From positions 62,001 to 126,000 of the forward strand of contig CAWHPW010000014.1 of NCBI GenBank assembly GCA_963831385.1: a DNA stretch of 64,000 nt. Reading direction: 5' to 3'. Below are positions 15,618-23,927 of the stretch, one piece after another (positions within the stretch are counted from its first letter, which is position 1; each line of letters begins with the position of its first letter). The position numbers were made by a program, and so were the translations under genes. This stretch comes from JACVRX01 sp963831385 (GTDB taxonomy: Bacteria; Actinomycetota; Actinomycetes; Jiangellales; Jiangellaceae). The notes beneath the pieces were generated by a model that worked only from the letters and a program-made list of their open reading frames with translations, ran no database searches and was not told the origin of the DNA.

Positions 15618-17335
15618 CGTCGGCGGCCGCGCGGCTCGATCCACAAGCGCGCCAGGAAGCGTGGCGGCGACTGACTCGGGATCGGTTCGACGTCCTGGTC
15701 GTCGGCGGTGGGATCACCGGCTCCGGCGTTGCCCTCGACGCCGCGAGCCGAGGGCTGGCCACCGCTTTGGTGGAAGCGCGCGACCTGGCCAGCGGCACGT
15801 CGTCTCGGTCGAGCAAGCTCATCCACGGCGGGCTGCGCTATCTAGAACAGTTCGACTTCGCCCTGGTCCGTGAAGCTCTGCGGGAGCGCGAGCTGATGCT
15901 CACTCGGCTGGCACCCCATCTGGTCCACCCGGTTCCTTTCCTCTATCCGCTGACGCATCGGGCCTGGGAGCGGCCATATGTCGCTGCCGGCATGACGATG
16001 TACGACACCTTGGGCGGCGCCCGCTCGCTGCCCCGCCACCGGCATCTGAGCCGGGGGGCCGCGTTGCGGCTGTGCCCGGCGCTGCGCGGCGACGCGCTGG
16101 TCGGTGCCATCCGTTTTCACGATGCGCAGACCGACGATGCGCGGTACACGCTCTCGGTGGCGCGGACAGCAGCTCACTACGGAGCGACGGTCCGAACGTC
16201 GACCGAAGTCGTCAGACTCGTTCGGGACGCCGGCCGGGTGGTGGGCGCCGAGGTGCGCGACGTCGAGAACGGCGACTCGGCCGTCGTCCGCGCTGGCGTC
16301 GTGGTGGTGTGCGCCGGTGTCTGGACCGATCAGGTGGAGGCGCTCGCCGGCATCCGGGGGCGCTTCGACGTGCGTGCGTCCAAGGGCGTTCACCTGGTCG
16401 TTCCCCGCGACCGGATCGCCTCCGAAGTCGGGTTGATCCTGCGCACCGAGGTGTCGGTGCTGTTCGTCATCCCATGGGGCAACCACTGGATCGTCGGCAC
16501 CACCGATTCCGACTGGAACTTGGATCTCGCCCATCCCGCCGCCAGCACCGCCGACATCGACTACCTCCTCATGCACGTCAATCGCATGCTCGCCAAGCCG
16601 CTCACGCGTCGGGACATCGAAGGCGTGTTCGCCGGGCTGCGACCACTGCTCGCGGGTGAATCCGAGGAGACGTCCCGGCTGTCCCGCGAGCACGCGGTAG
16701 GTCGACCACTGCCGGGTCTCGTCACGGTTGCAGGCGGCAAGTACACGACCTACCGCGTGATGGCCATCGACGCGGTCGGGCTGGCGGCCCAGGATCTGGA
16801 CCGTGCGGTCCCCGACTCGGTCACCGACCGGCTTCCACTGCTGGGTGCCGACGGCTATGCGGCCCTGGTCAACCAGGTCGGGGAGCTAGCCGACATGTAC
16901 CGACTCCCGACCTGGCGCATCCGCGGGCTGCTCAGCCGGTACGGGTCGCTGTTGCCCGAGATGCTCGATGCGGCCGCTGACGATGCAACGCTGCTCGAAC
17001 CTCTTCCCAGTGCCGACGAGTATCTGCGAGCGGAAGTCCGGTACGGCGCCACGCATGAAGGCGCGCTGCACCTCGACGACCTGCTGACGCGCCGCACTCG
17101 GGTGTCGATCGAGTTCCCGCACCGGGGCGTCGACTCTGCCCAGGCAGCCGCCGAGCTGGCCAGCGATGTGCTGGGGTGGAGCGCCGAACGCGCCAATGCC
17201 GAGATCGATGTCTACCGGGCGCGCGTGGACGCGGAACGGGTGTCGCAGGAGCAGGCCGACGATCTGGCCGCCGACGCTGCCCGGTTGCTGGCGCCGGACA
17301 CTCGTGCCGTATCCGTCGGCCGCGCTCTGGACTGA
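15614..17335 (+). CDS. glpD: aerobic glycerol-3-phosphate dehydrogenase
   Basis: A 573-residue FAD-dependent dehydrogenase that oxidises glycerol-3-phosphate to dihydroxyacetone phosphate at the membrane and passes electrons to quinone. The N-terminal FAD-binding fold is DVLVVGGGITGSGVALDAAS, followed by SSRSSKLIHGGLRYLE, the usual GlpD flavin-contact segment, and GTTDSDWNLD and VAGGKYTTYRVMA further on. The C-terminal domain is complete. GTG 15614 overlaps the glpK stop; earlier in-frame codons lie inside glpK and were rejected. Confidence 0.95.
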   Translation: MTSAAARLDPQARQEAWRRLTRDRFDVLVVGGGITGSGVALDAASRGLATALVEARDLASGTSSRSSKLIHGGLRYLEQFDFALVREALRERELMLTRLAPHLVHPVPFLYPLTHRAWERPYVAAGMTMYDTLGGARSLPRHRHLSRGAALRLCPALRGDALVGAIRFHDAQTDDARYTLSVARTAAHYGATVRTSTEVVRLVRDAGRVVGAEVRDVENGDSAVVRAGVVVVCAGVWTDQVEALAGIRGRFDVRASKGVHLVVPRDRIASEVGLILRTEVSVLFVIPWGNHWIVGTTDSDWNLDLAHPAASTADIDYLLMHVNRMLAKPLTRRDIEGVFAGLRPLLAGESEETSRLSREHAVGRPLPGLVTVAGGKYTTYRVMAIDAVGLAAQDLDRAVPDSVTDRLPLLGADGYAALVNQVGELADMYRLPTWRIRGLLSRYGSLLPEMLDAAADDATLLEPLPSADEYLRAEVRYGATHEGALHLDDLLTRRTRVSIEFPHRGVDSAQAAAELASDVLGWSAERANAEIDVYRARVDAERVSQEQADDLAADAARLLAPDTRAVSVGRALD

Positions 17336-17342
17336 AGACACG

Positions 17343-17375
17343 GTAAGTAGTAACTTACCGTAAGTGGAAACTTAC
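17343..17375. promoter_or_regulatory. two tandem ArsR-type operator dyads
   Basis: Two perfect dyads with identical 6-bp half sites: GTAAGTAGTAACTTAC at 17343-17358 and GTAAGTGGAAACTTAC at 17360-17375. They are 17 bp apart centre to centre and the second covers the GTG start (17364) of the regulator gene. This is the layout expected for autorepression by the ArsR-family protein encoded immediately downstream. Confidence 0.8.
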
Positions 17376-17678
17376 CAAGCTCGATTCGAGGCGCTTGGTG
17401 ACCGGACCCGTTGGGCGATCGTCGAGCGGCTCGCACGTAGGCCGCTATCGGTCCGGCAACTGGCCGACGACCTGCCAGTGAGCCGGCCGGCCGTGTCGCA
17501 ACACCTCAAGGTGCTCGGCGAGGCCGGGCTGGTGACGTCAGTCCCGGACGGCACCCGGCGGATCTACCGACTCGAGCCGAGCGGCATCGAGTCCATGCGC
17601 ACGTCCCTGGACCGGCTCTGGGGCGACGCTCTCGCCGCATTCGCGGCGGCCGTACACGAACAGGAGGAGGAGAGATGA
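17364..17678 (+). CDS. ArsR-family winged-helix repressor
   Basis: A 104-residue winged-helix protein: FEALGDRTRWAIVERLARRP, recognition region VSRPAVSQHLKVLGEAGLV, wing SVPDGTRRIYRLE. No metal-binding Cys pair (ELCVCD-type) is present, so it belongs with the ArsR-SRPBCC pair regulators rather than metal sensors. GTG 17364 sits inside an operator-like dyad and no ribosome-binding site precedes it at the usual distance, which suggests a leaderless or nearly leaderless transcript. Its stop overlaps the SRPBCC start (ATGA). Confidence 0.88.
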   Translation: METYQARFEALGDRTRWAIVERLARRPLSVRQLADDLPVSRPAVSQHLKVLGEAGLVTSVPDGTRRIYRLEPSGIESMRTSLDRLWGDALAAFAAAVHEQEEER

Positions 17679-18169
17679 CCGCGCAACAGACAGCCGCGAC
17701 GGCGGTGCGGCGCAGCATCACGGTGGATGCGCCGGTGGAGAAGGCATTCGAGGTCTTCACTGACCGCTTCGGAGCTTGGTGGCCGCTGGACTACCACACC
17801 GGCGATCAGGATCCCGAGACCGTGGTCATCGAGCCGCGCACCGACGGCCGGTGGTACGAGCGGACTGCTGGCGGTGCCGAGGCGGACTGGGGCGTCGTGC
17901 TGGCGTGGGAGCCGCCGACTCGGTTGGTGCTCGCCTGGCGACTGGACGCCGAATGGAAGCACAATCCCGACCCGGCGAAGCAGACCGAGATCGAGGTGCA
18001 CTTCATGCCCGACGGGCCCGGGCGCACGCGAGTCGAGCTCGAGCACCGCCTGCTCGACCGGTTCGGTGACGCCGCTGACGAGATGAGGGCGACCTTCGAC
18101 TCTGACGCGGGTTGGGTGGGCCTGCTCTCACGTTTCGCCGCCGCTGTGACTGACTCCGGCTCCAGTTAG
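17675..18169 (+). CDS. SRPBCC-domain (AHSA1/CalC-like) protein
   Basis: A 164-residue SRPBCC/START-like ligand-binding fold, opening RRSITVDAPVEKAFEVFTD and including GRWYERTAGGAEADWGVVLA and FMPDGPGRTRVELEHRLLDR. Genes of this type are very often paired with an ArsR regulator, as here (4-bp overlap), and the pair is probably controlled by the dyads at 17343-17375. The ligand is unknown. It is convergent with acs. Confidence 0.88.
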   Translation: MTAQQTAATAVRRSITVDAPVEKAFEVFTDRFGAWWPLDYHTGDQDPETVVIEPRTDGRWYERTAGGAEADWGVVLAWEPPTRLVLAWRLDAEWKHNPDPAKQTEIEVHFMPDGPGRTRVELEHRLLDRFGDAADEMRATFDSDAGWVGLLSRFAAAVTDSGSS

Positions 18170-18181
18170 CAGGTCCCGCTT

Positions 18182-18252
18182 GTTGTGAAGATCGTCGTGA
18201 AGGCAAGAGCCTCGCCGCGGAGCGGTCAAGAGCACACGACGATCTTCACGAC
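18182..18252. terminator. long inverted repeat between SRPBCC gene and acs
   Basis: An 18-bp stem (18182-18199 with 18235-18252; 15 bp of it, 18185-18199 with 18235-18249, perfect, plus one G-U pair beyond) encloses 35 nt that contain smaller hairpins (AGGC/GCCT and CCGC/GCGG). It lies in the convergent gap after the SRPBCC gene and before the acs stop, so bidirectional termination is likely. Confidence 0.7.
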
Positions 18253-18282
18253 TGCCGTGGCGTCGCGAGACTGAGACGGCGT

Positions 18283-20250
18283 CTAGTCCTCCGGCGCGCC
18301 CTTGGCCAATCCCTCGCTGATCAGGTTCATGACGGTGGGATCGGCCAGGGTAGTGACGTCGCCCAGCGCGCGCTGCTCGGCGACGTCGCGGAGCAACCTC
18401 CGCATGATCTTGCCCGACCTGGTCTTGGGCAGCTCAGGCACCACCATGATCTGACGGGGCTTCGCGATCGGGCCGATTTCCTTGGCGACGTGATCGCGGA
18501 GCTCGGCGACGATCCGCTCGCCGCCGTCGCCTGCCTCCGCGCGGAGAATGACGAATGCAACGATCCCCTGGCCGGTCATCGGGTCGGTCGCGCCGACGAC
18601 GGCGGCTTCGGCCACCTTCGGGTGCGACACCAGTGCGGACTCCACTTCGGTAGTCGAGATCCGGTGCCCGGACACGTTCATGACGTCGTCGACCCGACCG
18701 AGCAGCCAGAGATCACCGTCCTCGTCCTTCTTCGCGCCGTCGCCCGCGAAGTAGTACCCCTGGTCGGCGAATCGGGACCAGTAGGTGTCGCGATAGCGGT
18801 CGTCGTCGCCCCAGATGGTCCGCAACATCGACGGCCACGGCTGGGTCAGCACGAGGTAACCCCCACCTCCGTGTGGCACTGGCGTTCCGGTGTCGTCGAC
18901 GACGTCGGCGCTGATGCCGGGCAACGCCGTCATGGCCGAGCCGGGCTTGGCCGCCGTGACACCAGGCAGGGGACTGATCATGATCGCGCCGGTTTCCGTC
19001 TGCCACCAGGTGTCCACGACCGGCGTACGCTCACCGCCGATGTTCGCGCGGTACCAGATCCACGCCTCCGGGTTGATCGGTTCACCGACGGTCCCAAGCA
19101 GCCGCAGCGACGACAGGTCGTGCTGGGCGGGGATGTCGTCACCCCACTTCATGAAGGTGCGGATCGCGGTGGGCGCGCAGTAGAGAATCGTCACGCCGTA
19201 CTTCGCGATGATCTCCCACCACCGGCCCTTGTGCGGGGTGTCCGGCGTCCCCTCGTACATGACCGAGGTCGCACGGTTGGCCAGCGGGCCGTACACGATG
19301 TAGCTGTGCCCGGTGACCCAGCCGATGTCGGCCGCGCACCAGTACACGTCGGTGTCGGGTTTCAGGTCGAACACGTTGCGGTGGGTGAACGCCACCTGGG
19401 TCAGGTAGCCGCCAGTGGTGTGCAGGATGCCCTTCGGCTTGGCGGTGGTACCGCTGGTGTAGAGGATGTACAGGGGATGCTCTGCGTCGTGGGGCTGCGG
19501 GTCGTGTTCGTCGCTCTGCCGGTCGACGACGTCGTGCCACCACACGTCTCGGCCCTCGGTCCAGTCGACGTCTTGCCCCGTGCGCCGGACGACCAGCACT
19601 GTGCGGACATCCGGGCATTCCGTCAGCGCTTGGTCGACGGCCGGCTTGAGCGCGCTCGCCGCGCCACGCCGATAGCCCCCGTCCGCTGTGATGACGACCC
19701 GGGCGTCGGCGTCTTGGATCCGGCCCTTCAGTGCGTCGGCGGAGAACCCACCGAAGACCACCGAGTGCGGAGCGCCCAGTCGGGCACAGGCCAGCATCGC
19801 GATGGCCGTCTCGGGGATCATCGGCATGTAGATCGCGACCCGGTCGCCTTTGCGGACGCCCAGTTCGGTCAGTGCGTTTGCGGCCCGGCACACTTCACGC
19901 TTGAGATCTGCGTAGGTGATCGTGCGGGTGTCGCCGGGTTCCCCTTCCCAGTGCAGGGCCACCTGGTCCCCGTACCCAGCCTCGACGTGCCGGTCGACGC
20001 AGTTGTAGCTGATGTTGAGCGAACCACCGACGAACCACCTCGCGAACGGGCGTTTCGACCAGTCCAGCACCTGGGTCCACGTGGAGTCCCAGCTCACCAG
20101 GTCGCGCGCCTGGTTCTCCCAGAACGCGACCGGGTCGGCGGCCGCTTCGTCATAGAGCGCGCGGTCGGCGTTCGCCTGCGCGGCGAAATCGTCCGACGGT
20201 GGGAACCGCCGGTTTTCGTGCAGGAGATTGGACAGGGCTTCGCTGGTCAC
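18283..20250 (-). CDS. acs: acetyl-CoA synthetase
   Basis: A 655-residue AMP-forming acetyl-CoA synthetase that activates acetate through acetyl-AMP. An N-terminal ACAS_N domain (FWENQARDLVSWDSTWTQVL) is followed by the AMP-binding motif ILYTSGTTAKPKGILHTTGG, the signature VVDTWWQTETGAIMISPLPG, the hinge and nucleotide contacts in YYFAGDGAKKDEDGDLWLLG, and the C-terminal catalytic Lys in KTRSGKIMRRLLR, which is the usual acetylation-control site. Length matches the family. It is convergent with the SRPBCC gene; its upstream region 20251-20474 also receives the end of the DJ-1-like gene. Confidence 0.96.
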   Translation of the reverse strand: MTSEALSNLLHENRRFPPSDDFAAQANADRALYDEAAADPVAFWENQARDLVSWDSTWTQVLDWSKRPFARWFVGGSLNISYNCVDRHVEAGYGDQVALHWEGEPGDTRTITYADLKREVCRAANALTELGVRKGDRVAIYMPMIPETAIAMLACARLGAPHSVVFGGFSADALKGRIQDADARVVITADGGYRRGAASALKPAVDQALTECPDVRTVLVVRRTGQDVDWTEGRDVWWHDVVDRQSDEHDPQPHDAEHPLYILYTSGTTAKPKGILHTTGGYLTQVAFTHRNVFDLKPDTDVYWCAADIGWVTGHSYIVYGPLANRATSVMYEGTPDTPHKGRWWEIIAKYGVTILYCAPTAIRTFMKWGDDIPAQHDLSSLRLLGTVGEPINPEAWIWYRANIGGERTPVVDTWWQTETGAIMISPLPGVTAAKPGSAMTALPGISADVVDDTGTPVPHGGGGYLVLTQPWPSMLRTIWGDDDRYRDTYWSRFADQGYYFAGDGAKKDEDGDLWLLGRVDDVMNVSGHRISTTEVESALVSHPKVAEAAVVGATDPMTGQGIVAFVILRAEAGDGGERIVAELRDHVAKEIGPIAKPRQIMVVPELPKTRSGKIMRRLLRDVAEQRALGDVTTLADPTVMNLISEGLAKGAPED

Positions 20251-20308
20251 GTCGTCGCTCCGGTTCCGTCTCGCCGTGGAGGGGCCGCTCTCTGCCTACC
20301 TCACCACT

Positions 20309-20368
20309 GCCCGCCGGTCGCAACAAGCCACCGGCTCAGCGGACCAGTCATCGGACCGACCGGCGGGC
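20309..20368. terminator. inverted repeat between the DJ-1-like gene and acs
   Basis: A perfect 12-bp inverted repeat (GCCCGCCGGTCG at 20309-20320 with its complement at 20357-20368, 36-nt loop). It is downstream of the minus-strand DJ-1-like gene and upstream of acs, so it may terminate the former or shape the acs leader. Confidence 0.45.
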
Positions 20369-20474
20369 CATCAGGTAGCGCCGCCACCGCTGGTACTGAG
20401 GGCTGACCCCACAGCCTTCCAGCAACAGTCGGTCACCGACTGGGTCCAGCGCACGCAGCCGCTTGGCGATTGCG

Positions 20475-21041
20475 CTACCGGCCGCTCTGCTCGGCGGGTT
20501 CGCTCGCTGCCATCACGTCCACCAGCTTTCCGGTGAAGGCCGGTAGGTCGTCGGGCTTCCGGCTGGACACCAGGTTGCGATCGACCACGACCTCTTCGTC
20601 GACCCACTTGGCGCCGGCGTTGCGCAGGTCGGTCTGTAAGGACGGCCACGAAGTGATCGTGCGCCCGCGGACGACGTCGGCCTCGACGAGGGTCCATGGG
20701 CCGTGGCAGATCACAGCTACGGGCTTGTCGGCGTCGAAGAAAGCGCGAACGAACTCCACGGCATCCTTGTCGGTGCGCAGGCGGTCGGGGTTCTTGGTGC
20801 CGCCGGGAAGGACCAGGCCGTCGTAGGCTCCTGCATCCGCCTCACCGACCGTCTTGTCGACGGGAAAAGAGTCACCCTTCTCGTCGTGGTTGACTCCCTG
20901 GATCTCGCCGGCTTGGAGTGCGACGAGCTCGGGCCGTCCGCCGGCCTCCTCTACGGCCGCCCAAGGCTCGGTCAGCTCGACCTGCTCGACACCGTCGGTG
21001 GCGAGAAATGCGATTGTCTTCCCCGATAGCGACGTCGTCAT
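20475..21041 (-). CDS. DJ-1/PfpI-family protein (class I glutamine amidotransferase-like)
   Basis: A 188-residue PfpI-family protein opening LSGKTIAFLATDGVEQVELT, with the conserved Glu of that segment, and with the nucleophile elbow PVAVICHGPWTLVEADVV holding the reactive Cys and adjacent His. PfpI members are described as intracellular peptidases, glyoxalase/deglycase-like enzymes or chaperones; which applies is not visible. Length is typical. GGAGG lies upstream of ATG 21041. It stands alone. Confidence 0.88.
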   Translation of the reverse strand: MTTSLSGKTIAFLATDGVEQVELTEPWAAVEEAGGRPELVALQAGEIQGVNHDEKGDSFPVDKTVGEADAGAYDGLVLPGGTKNPDRLRTDKDAVEFVRAFFDADKPVAVICHGPWTLVEADVVRGRTITSWPSLQTDLRNAGAKWVDEEVVVDRNLVSSRKPDDLPAFTGKLVDVMAASEPAEQSGR

Positions 21042-21122
21042 GTGCGCCTCCTTACCCGGTGCAGCGGCTCTTTGGTTCCGCTACCCGCGGAATCCGGCGT
21101 GAAACGGCTTGCGTCGCCCTCA

Positions 21123-21210
21123 GAATGACCACGTTCACCACCCGTGCCTATACGTCACGAGGCCTGCAAGCCTGGTGATGTACGGGTACGCCTGGTGAAC
21201 GTGGTCATTC
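21123..21210. repeat. long nested inverted repeat at the 3' end of the methyltransferase gene
   Basis: A perfect 18-bp inverted repeat (21123-21140 with 21193-21210) encloses a second pairing CCCGT/ACGGG (21141-21145 with 21182-21186), shifted slightly, and an inner AGGC/GCCT hairpin. The right arm lies inside the last codons of the methyltransferase reading frame, so the frame now ends within the palindrome. Terminator function is likely. Confidence 0.7.
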
Positions 21211-21958
21211 CCCGAGTTGCCCGGTAGCAAAGCGTCACGTAGGGCAGGACCAGTTGACTGGACTCCGCGAAGCGGTCGAACAGCTTGACGACATCGGCGA
21301 CGATCTCGGACTGCTCAGCAGCTGAGCGGACCGCAACGTATGAGCGCGACCTGACCAGGCTCACGAGCCTGTCTCGATCAAGGCGTTGGGTGTGTCTGAA
21401 CTGGGCCGTCTCGAGTTGGTTGAAGTGGGTGTGCGCGGCGCGCAGGGCCGGTGCCACCTCCATGGGCGATGCGTCCTGGCTACCGATGATCCGGGACAGC
21501 TCGGCCACCCACGGTGTCAACTCGTCACGCAGGTTCCATACCAGTGCCAGACGTCCGCCCGGTCGAAGCACCCGAGCGATCTCCGGGACGGCTACCGCGT
21601 GGTCGAACCAGTGGAAGGCCTGAGCGACGACCACCACGTCGACGTCGGCGTCCGGCAGCGGAATCGCTTCGGCCTTGCCCTCCAGTGCGGCCGCGTCCGG
21701 CACCGTGGTCCGGAGAATCGCGAGCATCTGCGCCAACGGCTCAACGGCGACCACATCGTGGCCGGCGGTGACCAGCGCCGCCGTCAACTTGCCCGTTCCC
21801 GCACCGAGATCGAGAACTCGACGTGGCACGCTGCCGGCGAGCCACTCGACTGCCGCAGCCGGGTAATCCGGGCGGCTGCGGTCGTAGACATCGGCGACCT
21901 GACCGAACACCTGTGCATGCTCGGCCGGACGACCGGAACCAAGGACCACGGAGCGCAC
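21155..21958 (-). CDS. class I SAM-dependent methyltransferase
   Basis: A methyltransferase of the class I (Methyltransf_11/25) type, about 267 residues from GTG 21958. Opening AEHAQVFGQVADVYDRSRPD, SAM-binding motif I VLDLGAGTGKLTAALV, then VVAVEPLAQMLAILR, and DVDVVVVAQAFHWFDH. It resembles small actinobacterial methyltransferases of unknown substrate. An in-frame reading goes back to 22090 but overlaps the divergent gene and is Arg-rich, so it was rejected; GTG 21949 is an alternative start. The last about 18 residues are encoded by a palindrome and are probably read-through rather than part of the fold. Confidence 0.8.
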   Translation of the reverse strand: MRSVVLGSGRPAEHAQVFGQVADVYDRSRPDYPAAAVEWLAGSVPRRVLDLGAGTGKLTAALVTAGHDVVAVEPLAQMLAILRTTVPDAAALEGKAEAIPLPDADVDVVVVAQAFHWFDHAVAVPEIARVLRPGGRLALVWNLRDELTPWVAELSRIIGSQDASPMEVAPALRAAHTHFNQLETAQFRHTQRLDRDRLVSLVRSRSYVAVRSAAEQSEIVADVVKLFDRFAESSQLVLPYVTLCYRATRGMTTFTRRTRTSPGLQAS

Positions 21959-21999
21959 CCTAACTCTGCAGCCGCGCCGGACCCGTACAGTCCCAAGCC

Positions 22000-22728
22000 G
22001 TGACCTCGCCTGCCGATCCGTTCGCTGACGTCGCAGCGGTGACCGGTGTCGGCGTCGCCGCTGCTCATGCACGCGACGCGATCGATGCACTGCTGCGACA
22101 CCCGATCATGCGTCGCGATGCCGCCCGACTGGCGGCTACGTCAGCGGTGCGGGGAGCGAAGGCATCCGCCTTGTTGGCCGGTGGATCTTCCGCAGGCAAC
22201 GACCCGATCACCCAGGGCGCTGTGCGAGCGACCGCCGAGGCAATCCACCTCGCGCCGACGTGGCGGCAGACGCCGGGCCAGGTGCTGGCGCGGCTGCATC
22301 TGCTGGTGGCGCGGGACCGCACGGATCCAACTCAGTTGGGCCGGCCTCGGTCGGGGACCGACCTGCCTCGCCTCGAGCAGCTCCTCCGGCTCGGCTCTGG
22401 GCCCACTGCTGCACCAGGGGTGGTCGTCGCGGCAGTCGTGCACGGCGAGCTGATAGCTCTCGATGCGTTCTCGCCCGGCTGCGATGTCGTTGCCAGAGCT
22501 GCCGAGCGGATCGTGCTGATCGCGCGAGGGGTCGACCCCCTCGGGGTCAGTGTTCCCGAGGCCGGTCACCTCACGTTCTCCCGTGCCTACCGGCCGATGA
22601 TCCATGCTTACGCCTCCGGTGAGCCGGACGGTGTGGCGGCTTGGGTGCGGCACTGCTGCGACGCGTACGCGCGCGGAGCAGAGGTGGGGCTGGAACATGC
22701 GAGCGGCGCCCCTGGATCAACCGAATAG
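22000..22728 (+). CDS. conserved actinobacterial protein with degenerate Fic-like motif
   Basis: A 242-residue soluble protein. An N-terminal helical region (ARDAIDALLRHPIMRRDAA) is followed by a segment AAVVHGELIALDAFSPGCDVV and ARAAERIVLIARGVDPLGVS. This looks like the fold position of the Fic motif HPFxDGNGR but lacks the catalytic residues. The same kind of gene sits near ssd in mycobacteria (Rv3662c region), where the function is unknown. An AMP-transferase activity is not supported by the residues. It is divergent from the methyltransferase with only 41 bp between the starts. Confidence 0.65.
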   Translation: MTSPADPFADVAAVTGVGVAAAHARDAIDALLRHPIMRRDAARLAATSAVRGAKASALLAGGSSAGNDPITQGAVRATAEAIHLAPTWRQTPGQVLARLHLLVARDRTDPTQLGRPRSGTDLPRLEQLLRLGSGPTAAPGVVVAAVVHGELIALDAFSPGCDVVARAAERIVLIARGVDPLGVSVPEAGHLTFSRAYRPMIHAYASGEPDGVAAWVRHCCDAYARGAEVGLEHASGAPGSTE

Positions 22729-22737
22729 GGGCGCCGC
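22703..22737 (+). terminator. hairpin over the stop codon of the Fic-like gene
   Basis: A perfect 11-bp stem (GCGGCGCCCCT at 22703-22713 with its complement at 22727-22737) with a 13-nt loop; the TAG stop codon (22726-22728) is at the loop's 3' side. A strong GC hairpin here is the probable terminator. The rest of the convergent gap to 22949 shows nothing. Confidence 0.6.
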
Positions 22738-22949
22738 CGCTGGCACGTCAAGACGGGTTACCAAGCGTGCAGCTCGTCTGTCGCCCCGGCTGACCCGGGA
22801 CAACTGCCCGTACATGGGCTGATCGCCGCGTGGGTGCCCATCTGCCGTGCGCGGTCCTTGCGGGCCGTACTCACTTTCTAGTTGACGGTCTCGGCGTGTC
22901 GGAAGGGTTTCACCAAGATCTTTACGTTGGAAAGGGTCGGCGCGCAAGG

Positions 22950-23927
22950 TCAGTCGGCGCCGCACTGCGCGACCGCGAAACGGGCGAGCTCGGCAACGCC
23001 ACGCCCCGGCAGATCAGCCCCCGCGGTCTGGGCGGTGCCGTTCTCGTCCTGGAAGGCCAGGCCCAAGGTGATGTCGTTGAGAATCTGGGTATCCGCGCAG
23101 CCGACGATCTGCCAGGTGAGGTCGAGCGGGAACGACCGCGCGCCACCCGGCTCGAACTGCACCGGAAGCGAAGCGTCGATCATCCGGAACCCGGGAGCTG
23201 AAGCAGTGACGTCGACGAGCGCAAAACGCTGGGAGGGGTCGAACGCCCGCATCTGCAGGCGCATCGTCAAAGTGTCCGGGGTGGACGCCGGCACTGACTC
23301 GACCTCCTCGACGAAAGCACCGGCCGAACCAGCGGGCAAGCACACGGCCCTTCGAACCTCCGACATGAGCCCGGCGTCCGGCAGCGGAACCGAGATCGTG
23401 CGTTCTCTCGCCTGGGTGCGCACTCTCGTCTCGAGAACGTCTGGACTCGTGCCCTCGGTGCAATCGGGAGCCGCGTGGTGGACCCGCACCATCACCCAGG
23501 TGTCGGGAGGCAGCCTGATCGGTCGCCGGGTGGCATCGTCAGCCAGTGACCACCCTTCAGGGCGTACCGAGAGCAGCTCGACTTCCAGCGGACCGGAGTT
23601 GTAAAGCGGCAATTGGAATGGGATGTCCGGCATCCCGATGATCTCGGGCGTGCCGGCGATGAGCTCGACTGTGGACTCGGCGGCAGCAAGATCTGCGGCG
23701 TCGCGCCGCGCGTTGGATCCCAGCACTCCGACGATCAGGGCGGCAAGAACCGCCAGCACCAGCACCAACCACTGCCACCACGGCGGCCGCGAGGCGCCGC
23801 CGTCGTCCTCGATGGAGCCTTCGCCGATGTGCATCGGCGGAAGTGCCCGCGGAGCAGTTGTCTTTTCGCCGCGCCGCGGTCTGCCGAGATCGAGGATCTC
23901 GTTTGGTGGTTCCTCGTAACGGCTCAT
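22950..23927 (-). CDS. membrane-anchored protein of unknown function
   Basis: A 325-residue protein with a cytoplasmic acidic/proline-rich N-terminus (about 65 residues), one membrane helix (WWQWLVLVLAVLAALIVGVL) and a large extracytoplasmic part with several beta-rich segments and four or more Cys residues (DCTEGTS, AVCLPAG, VGCADTQ, AQCGAD), which could form disulfides. I do not recognise a family. ATG 23927 overlaps the HAD gene's stop (ATGA), so the two are co-translated. Confidence 0.75.
   Translation of the reverse strand: MSRYEEPPNEILDLGRPRRGEKTTAPRALPPMHIGEGSIEDDGGASRPPWWQWLVLVLAVLAALIVGVLGSNARRDAADLAAAESTVELIAGTPEIIGMPDIPFQLPLYNSGPLEVELLSVRPEGWSLADDATRRPIRLPPDTWVMVRVHHAAPDCTEGTSPDVLETRVRTQARERTISVPLPDAGLMSEVRRAVCLPAGSAGAFVEEVESVPASTPDTLTMRLQMRAFDPSQRFALVDVTASAPGFRMIDASLPVQFEPGGARSFPLDLTWQIVGCADTQILNDITLGLAFQDENGTAQTAGADLPGRGVAELARFAVAQCGAD

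Noticed and set aside
13815..15644. 609-codon minus-strand open frame over glpK
   Set aside because: It is antisense to a clear glpK with conserved motifs; its composition is that of a mirror frame in GC-rich DNA.
18490..20406. 638-codon plus-strand open frame over acs
   Set aside because: It is antisense to acs and has no recognisable domain.
22000..22728. Active Fic AMP-transferase
   Set aside because: The catalytic HxFx(D/E)GNGR residues are not present; only a fold-level resemblance remains.
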